The notes below the pieces were generated by a model. It saw only the letters and a program-made list of their open reading frames with translations, had not been told where the DNA came from and searched no databases. Of a stretch of 37,410 nucleotides of DNA, positions 26,279-34,458 are shown one piece after another. Source of the stretch: Flavicella sp042091695 (lineage in GTDB: Bacteria > Bacteroidota > Bacteroidia > Flavobacteriales > Flavobacteriaceae); contig JBELHA010000031.1 of NCBI GenBank assembly GCA_042091695.1, positions 1 to 37,410 of the forward strand, in the 5' to 3' direction. How positions within the stretch are numbered: position 1 is the stretch's first letter; every line of letters starts with the position of its first letter. The translations under genes were made by a program, and so were the position numbers.

Positions 26279-27736
26279 ATGGAAAGACTAAAGATTAGTT
26301 TGATGGCGTTGATTTTGCTCGTGGGGGTACACAATGCAACTGCACAGGATGCAACAAAAAAGTGGGCGTTTAGCTTTGGTATCAATATGGTTGATATCAA
26401 TAAAACTGGACCTTCAGAGTTTGGGGATTTTACAAAAGACTATCTCGGAGAAAGTGATTGGAATACAATTCCCGCAATTTCCCATGTTAATGTTGCACGT
26501 TATTTGGACAATGGATTTAGTTTGGAGTTGAACGGTTCTTTAAATAAAATAGATGAAGCTCCAATAGAAGTCGATGGCCTATCGTTTTTTGCATTAGACC
26601 TTGGTGCAAGGTACGATTTGAATCATCTAAAGTTTATTGGGGAGACAGGTTGGTTTGATCCTTATTTAAGAGTAGGATTAGGGATGACCTGGATAGAAGG
26701 TGATGACGGATTTACTATCAATAATGGAGCAGGTTTTAATACCTGGTTTAATGATACAGTAGGGTTGAATTTTTCTACAATGTATAAAGTGAATTTGAAT
26801 TCAAATACGGCTTTTCCAATGGTAGCTTCAGACGGTTATTTTCAACATGCTATTGGGGTTGTTTTTCGTTTTGGAGGCCAAGATGCTGATGGAGATGGCG
26901 TTGGAGACGCGAAAGACAATTGTCCAAATATTGCTGGGTTAAAAAAACTAAAAGGCTGTCCTGACAGCGATGGTGATGGTATTGCAGACAAAGAAGATTC
27001 TTGTCCGAATAAAGCGGGTTCAAAAATGTTAAATGGTTGTCCTGACAGTGATGGTGATGGCATTGCAGATATGGATGATAGTTGTCCACAAAAAGCAGGA
27101 ATGAAAAAATTCAAAGGCTGTCCTGATAGTGATGGTGATGGTATTCAAGATTCTAAAGACTTGTGTCCTACTATCGCAGGAAATTCAAATATGCAAGGCT
27201 GTCTGGATAGTGATGGTGACGGAGTGATCGACCCAAAGGATGCTTGTATGAAAGTCAAAGGTGCGAAGCGTAACAAAGGATGTCCGTGGCCAGATACTGA
27301 TGGAGATGGTATAGTCGACAAAGATGATAGGTGTATAAACAAACCAGGACTTGCAAAAAATAAGGGATGTCCTGCACTTTCAAAAGCTGTCATTAAGAAA
27401 TTAGGATCCTATGCAAAAACAATTAATTTCAATTCTGGAAGAGCAACTTTTAAAGGGGGAGTAGCAAAGCAGTTAGATGCCATTGTAGCTATCATGAAAG
27501 AATATCCTGCAATCGAGTTTGATATCAATGGATATACCGATAGTTCAGGTTCTGCCGCTAAAAATTTAAAGCTATCTGAAGATAGAGCGCATGCCGTTAG
27601 AGACTATTTACTGTCTCATGGTATTTCCGAATCTCGCATGAGCTTTAAAGGCTATGGAATCAAAAACCCAATAGATACAAATAAAACAGCCAAAGGAAGG
27701 GCTAATAATAGAAGGGTTGAAATTATAGCCAAGTAA
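26279..27736 (+). CDS. OmpA-family protein with TSP3 calcium-type repeats
   Basis: The 485 residues have a signal peptide (MERLKISLMALILLVG, cleaved near TAQ-DA) and an eight-stranded barrel to about residue 200. Six thrombospondin type-3-like repeats of the form D-x-D-G-D-G-x-x-D...C...GCP follow (residues 202-365, about 27 residues each). Residues 380-485 form a C-terminal OmpA domain that binds peptidoglycan (GYTDSSGS with D421, SEDRAHAVRDYL, NRRVEI). The repeats probably bind calcium and make a stiff periplasmic spacer. It is an abundant-type structural outer-membrane protein tying the membrane to the cell wall. The gene is followed by a strong terminator and by a paralogue made of the barrel alone. 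Confidence 0.92.
   Translation: MERLKISLMALILLVGVHNATAQDATKKWAFSFGINMVDINKTGPSEFGDFTKDYLGESDWNTIPAISHVNVARYLDNGFSLELNGSLNKIDEAPIEVDGLSFFALDLGARYDLNHLKFIGETGWFDPYLRVGLGMTWIEGDDGFTINNGAGFNTWFNDTVGLNFSTMYKVNLNSNTAFPMVASDGYFQHAIGVVFRFGGQDADGDGVGDAKDNCPNIAGLKKLKGCPDSDGDGIADKEDSCPNKAGSKMLNGCPDSDGDGIADMDDSCPQKAGMKKFKGCPDSDGDGIQDSKDLCPTIAGNSNMQGCLDSDGDGVIDPKDACMKVKGAKRNKGCPWPDTDGDGIVDKDDRCINKPGLAKNKGCPALSKAVIKKLGSYAKTINFNSGRATFKGGVAKQLDAIVAIMKEYPAIEFDINGYTDSSGSAAKNLKLSEDRAHAVRDYLLSHGISESRMSFKGYGIKNPIDTNKTAKGRANNRRVEIIAK
26882..27373 (+). repeat. Six tandem TSP3-type repeats within the OmpA gene
   Basis: About 81-bp units encode DxDGDGxxDxxDxC...GCP repeats. The second to fourth units are the most alike at DNA level, sharing blocks such as GATGGTGATGG. 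The strong codon similarity also opens long antisense frames, which are shadows and not genes. Confidence 0.85.
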
Positions 27737-27759
27737 GAAACCAACATTGATAAAAAATT

Positions 27760-27793
27760 AAAACGCTCTCTTTTCTAAAGGAGCGTTTTTTTT
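27760..27793 (+). terminator. Intrinsic terminator of the OmpA gene
   Basis: AAAACGCTC (27760-27768) pairs with GAGCGTTTT (27781-27789). An inner CTTT/AAAG stem lies next to a single bulged T at 27769, and T residues run to 27793. It lies 24 bp after the stop codon. Confidence 0.9.
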
Positions 27794-27902
27794 GTGCAAA
27801 AAATTTAGTTTTTAAATCATATTACTTTAAATCATAAACAAGTGATAAATTTTTATATTTTTACCAAAACATATTTTTAAAAACTAACTCAAACTAACTA
27901 GA

Positions 27903-28499
27903 ATGAAAAAAATTAAAATTGCCCTGTTAACACTATCACTATTTGCGGGTTTTTGTAAAGTAAATGCTCAACAAGAAGAAAAAAAATGGACTTTTGGATT
28001 TGGAGTTAATATGGTAGGTATTACAACTGTAGGGCCAACTGAAATTCAAGATTTTTTAGGTGATTATTTTGGCGGAACTAACTTGAACACACTTCCAGCA
28101 ATATCGAATGTTTCTGTTACTCGTTCTTTGAATAAGGGATTTGGTTTGGAGTTGAATGCAGCTATCAATAAAATTGATAATGCTCCTGTTGATGTTGAGG
28201 GCTTGTCATTTTTTGCTGTAGACCTTGGTGCTACATATGATTTAAACCACCTTAATTTTATCGGTGAAACAGGTTGGTTTGATCCTTATTTAAGACTTGG
28301 TGCAGGTATGACTTGGTTAGAAGGAGATGAGGCCTTTACAGTACATGGAGGTTTTGGTTTCAATACTTGGTTCAATGATACTGTAGGTTTGAACTTTTCT
28401 TCATCTTATAAAAACAGTCCAGCTTCAGGAAATGATTTTATTAGTATAGATACAGATGGATATTTCCATCATGCACTTGGTCTAATATTTAGATTGTAA
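27903..28499 (+). CDS. OmpA-type barrel paralogue without anchor domain
   Basis: The 198 residues are a signal peptide (MKKIKIALLTLSLFAGF, cleaved near NAQ-QE) plus an eight-stranded barrel very like the N-terminal half of the upstream protein. Shared blocks include GLSFFA, DLGA, ETGWFDPYLR and FNTWFNDTVGLNFS, and a 27-nt DNA segment near 28270 is identical to one near 26650. The protein stops at the last strand (HHALGLIFRL) and lacks TSP3 repeats and the peptidoglycan-binding domain. It probably arose by local duplication of the neighbour. It is flanked by terminators on both sides, so it should be its own transcription unit. Function unknown; a structural or small-pore outer-membrane role is plausible. 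Confidence 0.85.
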   Translation: MKKIKIALLTLSLFAGFCKVNAQQEEKKWTFGFGVNMVGITTVGPTEIQDFLGDYFGGTNLNTLPAISNVSVTRSLNKGFGLELNAAINKIDNAPVDVEGLSFFAVDLGATYDLNHLNFIGETGWFDPYLRLGAGMTWLEGDEAFTVHGGFGFNTWFNDTVGLNFSSSYKNSPASGNDFISIDTDGYFHHALGLIFRL

Positions 28500-28509
28500 T
28501 ATCTAAATC

Positions 28510-28540
28510 AAACACAGTATGAACTGTGTTTATTGTTCTT
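28510..28540 (+). terminator. Hairpin just after the barrel-only gene
   Basis: A 9-bp perfect stem pairs AAACACAGT (28510-28518) with ACTGTGTTT (28523-28531) around ATGA, 11 bp past the stop. The following sequence is T-rich but interrupted (ATTGTTCTT), so it is a weaker terminator or a 3'-end stabiliser ahead of the strong one at 28585. Confidence 0.55.
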
Positions 28541-28584
28541 AAAATTGAGTTTTTATAGATTTAAATTCTCAAAAAATAGTTAGA

Positions 28585-28625
28585 TTAGCTGTTTCCTATT
28601 TGTTGGGAAACAGCTAATTTTTTTT
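28585..28625 (+). terminator. Strong intrinsic terminator immediately before addB
   Basis: TTAGCTGTTTCC (28585-28596) pairs perfectly with GGAAACAGCTAA (28606-28617) around a 9-nt loop, followed by eight T residues (28618-28625). The T-run ends only 11 bp before the ATG of the AddB-like gene, so that gene needs a promoter within or overlapping the terminator. Confidence 0.92.
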
Positions 28626-28636
28626 AAATTTTATCT

Positions 28637-31390
28637 ATGCAAACATTTTTATCAGAGGTAGTTCAAAGTATGTTAAGCTCTGGTGATGCTTTGTCACAGA
28701 CCATCTGTGTTTTACCTAGTGAAAGAGCAGGAGTTTTTCTAAAAGAAGCCTTGAAGCAACAGGTAGATACGATTACTTTTTTACCTGAAATTATCAGCAT
28801 TGAAAAATTCATTGAACGCGTTTCTGGTTTGAAAAAAATAGACACGGTTCCACTGTTGTTTGAGTTTTATCAGGTCTATCTTGAACATACTCCTGGCAAT
28901 AAAGATGACTTTGATAGTTTTTCACACTGGGCTTCTGTGGCTTTACAAGATTTCAATGAGTTGGACAGGCATCTAGTGGCTTCCCAAGATTTGTTTTCTT
29001 ATCTAAAAGATATCAAGCGTCTTGAGTCTTGGGATGTAAAAGGGCAGGTCGATGAAACAACGATGATGTCGAACCACTTTTACTTTATGGAAAGACTTGG
29101 CATTTATTACGAAGCTTTTTACCATTATTTGCTTCAACATAAAAAAGGATATCAAGGTTTACTGTATCGAGAATCTGCTGTAAAAGCATCCGAATTTATT
29201 GAGCAACTAGGAGACAGAAAAATAGTATTGATAGGGTTCAACGCTTTGAACAAAGCAGAAGAAAGCTTGATTACTTCTTTGTTAGAAAGCGGAAAAGCAA
29301 CTATATATTGGGATTCAGATGCGTACTATATGCATCAAAAGAAAGAGGCGGGTGTTTTTTTAAGACGCTACAAATCCGAATGGTCTTATTTTGATAAAAA
29401 CAACTTTCAGTTCATCGCCAATAACTTTTCTAAGGATAAGAAAATATACGAAATAGCAGCCTCAAAAAATGTGTCTCAAGTAAAAGCGGTCGGTTCTTTG
29501 TTGGCCTCTAGAAAAAACTTGGACAATACTGCTTTGGTCTTAGCCGAGGAGTCTTTGCTTTCATTGACCCTAAACTCCTTGCCTGAAAATGTAGAAAAGT
29601 TGAATATAACCATGGGTTATTTTTTGAAAGACATGCCTATTGCTGGTTTTTTTGATGCGCTTTTCAGTTTGTATCTCACTCAAAAGAAATTACACAAAAC
29701 CGAAGAAAATTCATTTTACCACAAAGATGTTTTTCGTGTTTTAGAGCATCCTTTTTTACACAAATTATTTGGTAATAGCGAACAGTTAGCTCAATTAAAA
29801 ACTACATTAATTACAGCGAACAAAGTTTTTATACCTGTCACAGATTTCACCCTTGTTTTGGTGGAGTTTTCAGAACTGTCTGGTTTGGGAGTGTTGTTTG
29901 CTATGACACAACGAGTAAAAAACTTTTTAGCAGCATGTGTACAGTTGATTGCAACTGCAAAAGACAATTTTGAGGGATTTGAGCGTGAGTGCTTGTACCG
30001 CTATTACAATCTATTCGTTCAATTGCAAAATTTAAACGGAACCTATGAACACATTCGATCTATCAATACATTACACGCTATTTATAAGCAACTGGTAAGT
30101 ACAGAAAAATTATCCTTTCAAGGAGAGCCATTGAGTGGTTTGCAATTGATGGGGGTTTTAGAAACTAGAGTTTTGGATTTCGAAACAGTTATCATTACCT
30201 CAATGAATGAAGGTGTCTTACCTGCGGGTAAAAGTGAAAACTCGTTTATTCCCTTTGATGTTAAAAAAGAGTATGGCTTACCGACTTATCACGAAAAAGA
30301 TGCAATATTCTCGTATCATTTTTACAGATTACTGCAACGTGCAAAAACTGTTTTTTTACTTTATAATACAGAGACAGATGCCTACGGAGCAGGAGAACGC
30401 AGTCGCTTCTTGACACAACTAGAGATGGATGGTTTTACTCTGATTAAGAAAAGTATTGCTCCCAAGGTCGTTACTGAGGAGAAAGATGAACTGACTGTTG
30501 AAAAAACACCTGAAATGATGGAGCGTTTGCAACAAATAGCACAACGCGGTTTTTCTCCATCTGCACTCTCTAAATATGTAGAAGATCCAATAGCCTATTA
30601 CAAGCGTTACATTTTGGGGGTTAAAGATGTAGAAGAAATTGATGAAACAATAGCTGCAAATACATTAGGAACGGTTGTGCACGAGGTGCTAGACGGTTTT
30701 TATACACCTTATGTAGGAAAAGTACTGACCCTTGAGGCGCTTTCAGAAATGCGTAAAAATACGCCTAAAGAAATAGCAGTACAATTTCAAAAAATATATA
30801 AAAACGGACAAGTTACGAGTGGTAAAAACAAATTGATTCTCAAAGTTGCAGAACGTTTTGTACTGAACTTTTTAGCATCTGAGAAAAAATTACTGCAAGC
30901 GGGAAAAGCACTTAAGATATTGGGAACAGAGCAAGAGATAGCCTTTCCTATTCATATTAAAAATCAAGAAAATCCAGTTTATATTAAAGGAACGGTAGAT
31001 AGGATAGACATGCTAGATGGTGTGATTCGTATTGTAGATTACAAGTCAGGAAAAGTGAGTGCCTCTCAGTTACAAGTTTCTGATTTGGAGAATACCATTC
31101 AAGAATATAGTTACACAAAAGCCCTACAGGTACTGTTGTACGCATTTTTATATACAAGTAAAAACCCTGAACTGTTACAAAATGGTGTACAGGCAGGAAT
31201 CTATTCTTTTAGAAATACAAAAGGAGGCTTTTTGTCTTTAAACTTTGGGACAGCTAGGAAAAAAGACACTCACGTAACAGCAGCCCGTATTGAAGCGTTT
31301 ATGGAGGTCGTCAAAAGTATGCTCAACGAGCTATTTGACCAAGATCATCCCTTTATTCAAAATCCAGACCGTCCAGATTTTAGCAATTAA
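28637..31390 (+). CDS. addB: AddB-like PD-(D/E)XK nuclease protein
   Basis: The 917 residues resemble AddB, the partner of AddA: an inactivated helicase-like N-terminal two-thirds and a C-terminal RecB-type nuclease. The nuclease residues are clear: H in GTVVHEVLDG, D788 in GTVDRID, D801-x-K803 in VDYKSGK and Q-VLL-Y after it. A typical Walker A is absent from the N-terminus, which starts VLPSERAGVFLKEAL. The family's iron-sulfur cysteines are missing: D650 replaces the usual Cys in SKYVEDPIAYY, and the C-terminal 130 residues contain no Cys. It is followed after 10 nt by an alpha/beta hydrolase. The AddA-like gene upstream is separated by two porin genes. The symbol is by analogy. Confidence 0.85.
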   Translation: MQTFLSEVVQSMLSSGDALSQTICVLPSERAGVFLKEALKQQVDTITFLPEIISIEKFIERVSGLKKIDTVPLLFEFYQVYLEHTPGNKDDFDSFSHWASVALQDFNELDRHLVASQDLFSYLKDIKRLESWDVKGQVDETTMMSNHFYFMERLGIYYEAFYHYLLQHKKGYQGLLYRESAVKASEFIEQLGDRKIVLIGFNALNKAEESLITSLLESGKATIYWDSDAYYMHQKKEAGVFLRRYKSEWSYFDKNNFQFIANNFSKDKKIYEIAASKNVSQVKAVGSLLASRKNLDNTALVLAEESLLSLTLNSLPENVEKLNITMGYFLKDMPIAGFFDALFSLYLTQKKLHKTEENSFYHKDVFRVLEHPFLHKLFGNSEQLAQLKTTLITANKVFIPVTDFTLVLVEFSELSGLGVLFAMTQRVKNFLAACVQLIATAKDNFEGFERECLYRYYNLFVQLQNLNGTYEHIRSINTLHAIYKQLVSTEKLSFQGEPLSGLQLMGVLETRVLDFETVIITSMNEGVLPAGKSENSFIPFDVKKEYGLPTYHEKDAIFSYHFYRLLQRAKTVFLLYNTETDAYGAGERSRFLTQLEMDGFTLIKKSIAPKVVTEEKDELTVEKTPEMMERLQQIAQRGFSPSALSKYVEDPIAYYKRYILGVKDVEEIDETIAANTLGTVVHEVLDGFYTPYVGKVLTLEALSEMRKNTPKEIAVQFQKIYKNGQVTSGKNKLILKVAERFVLNFLASEKKLLQAGKALKILGTEQEIAFPIHIKNQENPVYIKGTVDRIDMLDGVIRIVDYKSGKVSASQLQVSDLENTIQEYSYTKALQVLLYAFLYTSKNPELLQNGVQAGIYSFRNTKGGFLSLNFGTARKKDTHVTAARIEAFMEVVKSMLNELFDQDHPFIQNPDRPDFSN

Positions 31391-31400
31391 AAACAACTAC

Positions 31401-32246
31401 ATGATTTTAGATAAAAATATTCAAATACCAGGAAAACACAGTAAGAATATCCTAATGGATATCTATTACAACGCAACAGGGATAAAAAAACCTTTAGTGG
31501 TATTTTGTCACGGGTACAAAGGTTATAAAGATTGGGGTGCTTTTGATTTGATGGCACAAAAATTTGCTGCCGATGACTTTTTTATGGTAAAGTTTAATTT
31601 TTCGCACAATGGAGGTACTATGGAGCAACCTATAGATTTTCCAGATTTAGAGGCTTTCGGTCAAAACAATTATTCCATAGAACAAGATGATTTGGGAAGC
31701 GTTTTAGATTGGCTACTTTCACAGCCTGATTTTTCAGAAGAATTGGACGCTGATCAGGTCAACTTAGTGGGGCACTCTCGTGGAGGTGGTGCTGTTGTGT
31801 TAAAAGCTGCCCTAGATACTAGGATATCAAAAGTAATAACCTGGGGTGCTGTGTCTGATTACGCGAGTCGTTTTCCAGAGGGGCCTATTTTAGAGCATTG
31901 GAAAAAAGAAGGAGTGGCTCATATTGAAAATGCACGTACCAAACAGCAGATGCCGCATTATATTCAGTTTTATGAAGATTTTATGGCGAATAGAGCACGT
32001 TTAGATATTCCAAGTGCAGCGAGAAACCTACAAATCCCGCATTTGATTGCACACGGAACAGCTGACAGTACTGTACTCATAGAAGAAGGAGAAAATCTAA
32101 AGGCTTGGAGCTCTCAAAGTACATTATTGCGTATCGAAAATGGGGACCATGTATTTGGTGCCAAACAACCTTGGGAGTCCGAGGAATTACCTTCCGATTT
32201 TTTAGAGGTAATCGTGGCTTCTATAGCATTTATCAAAGCAAATTAA
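31401..32246 (+). CDS. Alpha/beta hydrolase, dienelactone-hydrolase-like
   Basis: The 281 residues form a serine hydrolase with FCHGYKGYKDWG at the oxyanion strand (residues 35-46), nucleophile S126 in GHSRGG, acid D222 (HGTADSTV) and base H250 (ENGDHVFG). No signal peptide is seen, so it is probably a cytoplasmic esterase or acyl hydrolase; the substrate is unknown. I chose the ATG at 31401, 10 nt after the addB stop, over an in-frame TTG at 31290 inside addB, because conserved sequence begins only after 31401. It sits in a tight row with addB and the MATE gene (9-nt gap), so all three are probably co-transcribed. Confidence 0.85.
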   Translation: MILDKNIQIPGKHSKNILMDIYYNATGIKKPLVVFCHGYKGYKDWGAFDLMAQKFAADDFFMVKFNFSHNGGTMEQPIDFPDLEAFGQNNYSIEQDDLGSVLDWLLSQPDFSEELDADQVNLVGHSRGGGAVVLKAALDTRISKVITWGAVSDYASRFPEGPILEHWKKEGVAHIENARTKQQMPHYIQFYEDFMANRARLDIPSAARNLQIPHLIAHGTADSTVLIEEGENLKAWSSQSTLLRIENGDHVFGAKQPWESEELPSDFLEVIVASIAFIKAN

Positions 32247-32255
32247 ATCCAATAT

Positions 32256-33590
32256 ATGAACCCACATAAAATGCGTTTTAAAGACATTAATTCTTTGGCG
32301 ATACCATCTATCATTGCAGGTATCTCAGAGCCTTTACTATCGCTTATAGATACCGCAATTGTGGGGAATGTAGACACAAATGCAATTCAAGCTCTGGCAG
32401 CAGTTGGGATTGCGGGTTCTTTTATCGCTTCGATAGTATGGATTCTCGGACAGACGCGAACGGCTATTTCCTCTATCATTGCGCAATATGTAGGGATGAA
32501 TGCTTTAGAGAAAATAAAAACATTACCCGGACATGTCTTAGCAATTAATATAAGCCTTGGGCTTTTTTTATACGGTTTAACATTATTTTTAGTACACTAT
32601 ATTTTTCAGTGGTACAATGCAGAAGGTCTTATTTTAGACTATGCAGTTTCCTATTATAAGATTCGAGCGATAGGGCTGCCTTTTTCTCTTTTTATTTTTA
32701 CTATTTATGGAATATTTTCGGGTCTGCAGAACACCTTTCTACCCATGGTAATCAGTGTTACAGGGGTTTTGGTGAATATCGTATTGGATGTGGTATTGGT
32801 GTATGGTATTCCAGGATATTTAGAAGGGATGCATGTAGAGGGTGCTGCCTATGCAAGTGTTGCTGCGCAAATAATCATGGCCGCAATGGGGCTGTGGATG
32901 TATGTTAATAAAACGCCTTTTCCCTTTTTTATAAAAGCTCCTTTTCATGAAGAAATAAAAAGAATAGCTGCATTGAGCTTTAATTTGTTCGTTCGTTCTC
33001 TGTCATTGAATGTGGCGATCTATTTGTCAAATTCATATGCAACCTCCTATGGAGCTTCCTATATAGCTGCACAAACAATATGTTTTCAGGTGTGGATGTT
33101 TTTCTCCTTTTTTGTGGATGGTTACGCCAGTGTTGGAAGTATCGTTGCAGGAAAATTAAAAGGCATAGGCGAACTACTTTCTTTAGAAATTCTATTGCGA
33201 GACTTGCTCAAATATGCGGTGGTAGTCGCTTTTATTTTGAGCTGTTTTTGTTTTGTTTTTTACGAAGACTTAGGTTTGGTTTTTACTAGTGACCCAAAGG
33301 TTTTGGAGGTGTTGTCTGAGGTGTTGTGGTTGGTGTTGATCACACAGCCATTAAATGCAATTGCTTTTGTGTTTGACGGTATTTTTAAAGGACTGGCAGA
33401 AGCAGTAGTGTTGCGTAATACAGTTGCGGTTGCTACTTTTTTAGGTTTTGTACCTGCCCTATTAATAAGCGACTCGTTTGGCTTAAAACTTTTTAGTGTA
33501 TGGATAGCTTTTACCATTTGGATGTTGCTGCGTTCCTCTATTTTATGGGTATATTTTAAGAGAAATGTGCACACGCTCTTAGGGCTATAA
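32256..33590 (+). CDS. MATE-family efflux transporter
   Basis: The 444 residues contain about twelve hydrophobic helices and the MATE fold, beginning with INSLAIPSIIAGISEPLLSLIDTAIVG, the hallmark first helix with P and D residues. It is of the DinF-like branch, which exports organic cations or toxic metabolites in exchange for H+ or Na+. It lies 9 nt after the hydrolase gene. The ATG at 32256 fits the operon, although the next in-frame ATG at 32271 is also possible. The substrate is not inferable. Confidence 0.9.
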   Translation: MNPHKMRFKDINSLAIPSIIAGISEPLLSLIDTAIVGNVDTNAIQALAAVGIAGSFIASIVWILGQTRTAISSIIAQYVGMNALEKIKTLPGHVLAINISLGLFLYGLTLFLVHYIFQWYNAEGLILDYAVSYYKIRAIGLPFSLFIFTIYGIFSGLQNTFLPMVISVTGVLVNIVLDVVLVYGIPGYLEGMHVEGAAYASVAAQIIMAAMGLWMYVNKTPFPFFIKAPFHEEIKRIAALSFNLFVRSLSLNVAIYLSNSYATSYGASYIAAQTICFQVWMFFSFFVDGYASVGSIVAGKLKGIGELLSLEILLRDLLKYAVVVAFILSCFCFVFYEDLGLVFTSDPKVLEVLSEVLWLVLITQPLNAIAFVFDGIFKGLAEAVVLRNTVAVATFLGFVPALLISDSFGLKLFSVWIAFTIWMLLRSSILWVYFKRNVHTLLGL

Positions 33591-33629
33591 ATTTCTTTTT
33601 TGCCTTTTATTTTTTTCTTCCAAATACTG

Positions 33630-33637
33630 TACCTTTG
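33630..33637 (+). promoter_or_regulatory. -7 box 4 nt before the crotonase ATG
   Basis: TACCTTTG matches TAnnTTTG exactly and ends 4 nt before the ATG at 33642, in the 51-bp gap after the MATE gene. If active it would give a leaderless mRNA. No well-spaced -33 TTG was seen. Confidence 0.45.
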
Positions 33638-33641
33638 AGAT

Positions 33642-34397
33642 ATGGAAACAGGACACATACATACTACTATAGACAAAGGAATTGCAACCCTTTCATTTTT
33701 TCATCCAGCGAGTAATTCTTTGCCATCAGTTCTTTTGACACAGATGACAGCGGAGTTTAAACGACTCGATACGCTTGCTGAGGTTCGTGTAGTTGTTTTA
33801 AAAAGTGAAGGAAATCGAGCTTTCTGTGCTGGTGCTTCTTTTGACGAGCTCTTGGAGGTATCGACACCCGAAGAAGGCGATTTGTTTTTTATGGGTTTTG
33901 CGAATTTAATCAACGCCATGCGTTTGTGCTCTAAGATAGTTATAGGTGCTATTCAGGGAAAAGCAGTAGGTGGAGGAGTCGGCTTGTTGTCTGCTTGTGA
34001 TTATTGTATTGCTACAGAAGCAGCCTCCGTAAAATTGTCTGAACTTTTTATAGGTATTGGTGCTTTTGTAATCGAGCCTGCGGTAACACGAAAAATTGGG
34101 AAAGCTGCATTTTGTCACTTGACTTTAGAGGCCTCTGAATGGCACGATGCTTCTTGGGCTTTGTCTCATGGATTGTATGCAAAACTAGTAAAAGACCAAG
34201 ATGCCTTGGCCGAAGCTATAGCCTCTATGGCCTCACAACTGGCAAGTTACAATTCCGATGCTTTGTTAGAAATGAAAAAGGTGTTTTGGGAAGGTACAGA
34301 AGCGTGGGAGGAACTTTTGCCTAAAAGAGCAGGTATTAGCGGTACTTTGGTATTGTCTGATTTCACCAAAGAAATACTCTCTAAGTGGAAGAAATAA
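33642..34397 (+). CDS. Enoyl-CoA hydratase/isomerase (crotonase) family protein
   Basis: The 251 residues are a complete crotonase domain with the oxyanion-hole segments RAFCAGASFDEL and GKAVGGGVGLLSACD. Compared with rat enoyl-CoA hydratase, the second catalytic Glu (E164) is kept in VKLSELFIG, but the first (E144) is Gly in GGGVGLLSACD. The block ACDYCIA..., KLSELFIGIGAFVIEPAV resembles bacterial 3-methylglutaconyl-CoA hydratases of the LiuC type as I remember them, so leucine breakdown is one option. Simple hydration of enoyl-CoA is less likely. It has its own candidate promoter just before the ATG. The exact reaction is not proven. Confidence 0.82.
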   Translation: METGHIHTTIDKGIATLSFFHPASNSLPSVLLTQMTAEFKRLDTLAEVRVVVLKSEGNRAFCAGASFDELLEVSTPEEGDLFFMGFANLINAMRLCSKIVIGAIQGKAVGGGVGLLSACDYCIATEAASVKLSELFIGIGAFVIEPAVTRKIGKAAFCHLTLEASEWHDASWALSHGLYAKLVKDQDALAEAIASMASQLASYNSDALLEMKKVFWEGTEAWEELLPKRAGISGTLVLSDFTKEILSKWKK

Positions 34398-34446
34398 TAC
34401 TATGTTACGTTTTTTGTAGCATGTCTCATGGTATGGAGAAATCTAC

Positions 34447-34454
34447 TATCTTTG
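34447..34454 (+). promoter_or_regulatory. -7 box 4 nt before the queD ATG
   Basis: TATCTTTG matches TAnnTTTG and ends exactly 4 nt before the ATG at 34459, the same spacing as at the crotonase gene upstream. Transcription should start at or next to the ATG. Confidence 0.5.
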
Positions 34455-34458
34455 CAGC

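Noticed and set aside
26842..27393. Antisense open frames of 79-90 codons across the TSP3 repeat region
   Set aside because: They come from the repeated DGDG codons, whose complement lacks stops. They have no start context or family resemblance.
31290..31400. Upstream in-frame extension of the alpha/beta hydrolase to a TTG at 31290
   Set aside because: The extension lies inside addB coding sequence in another frame and adds no recognisable domain; the ATG at 31401 gives normal operon spacing.
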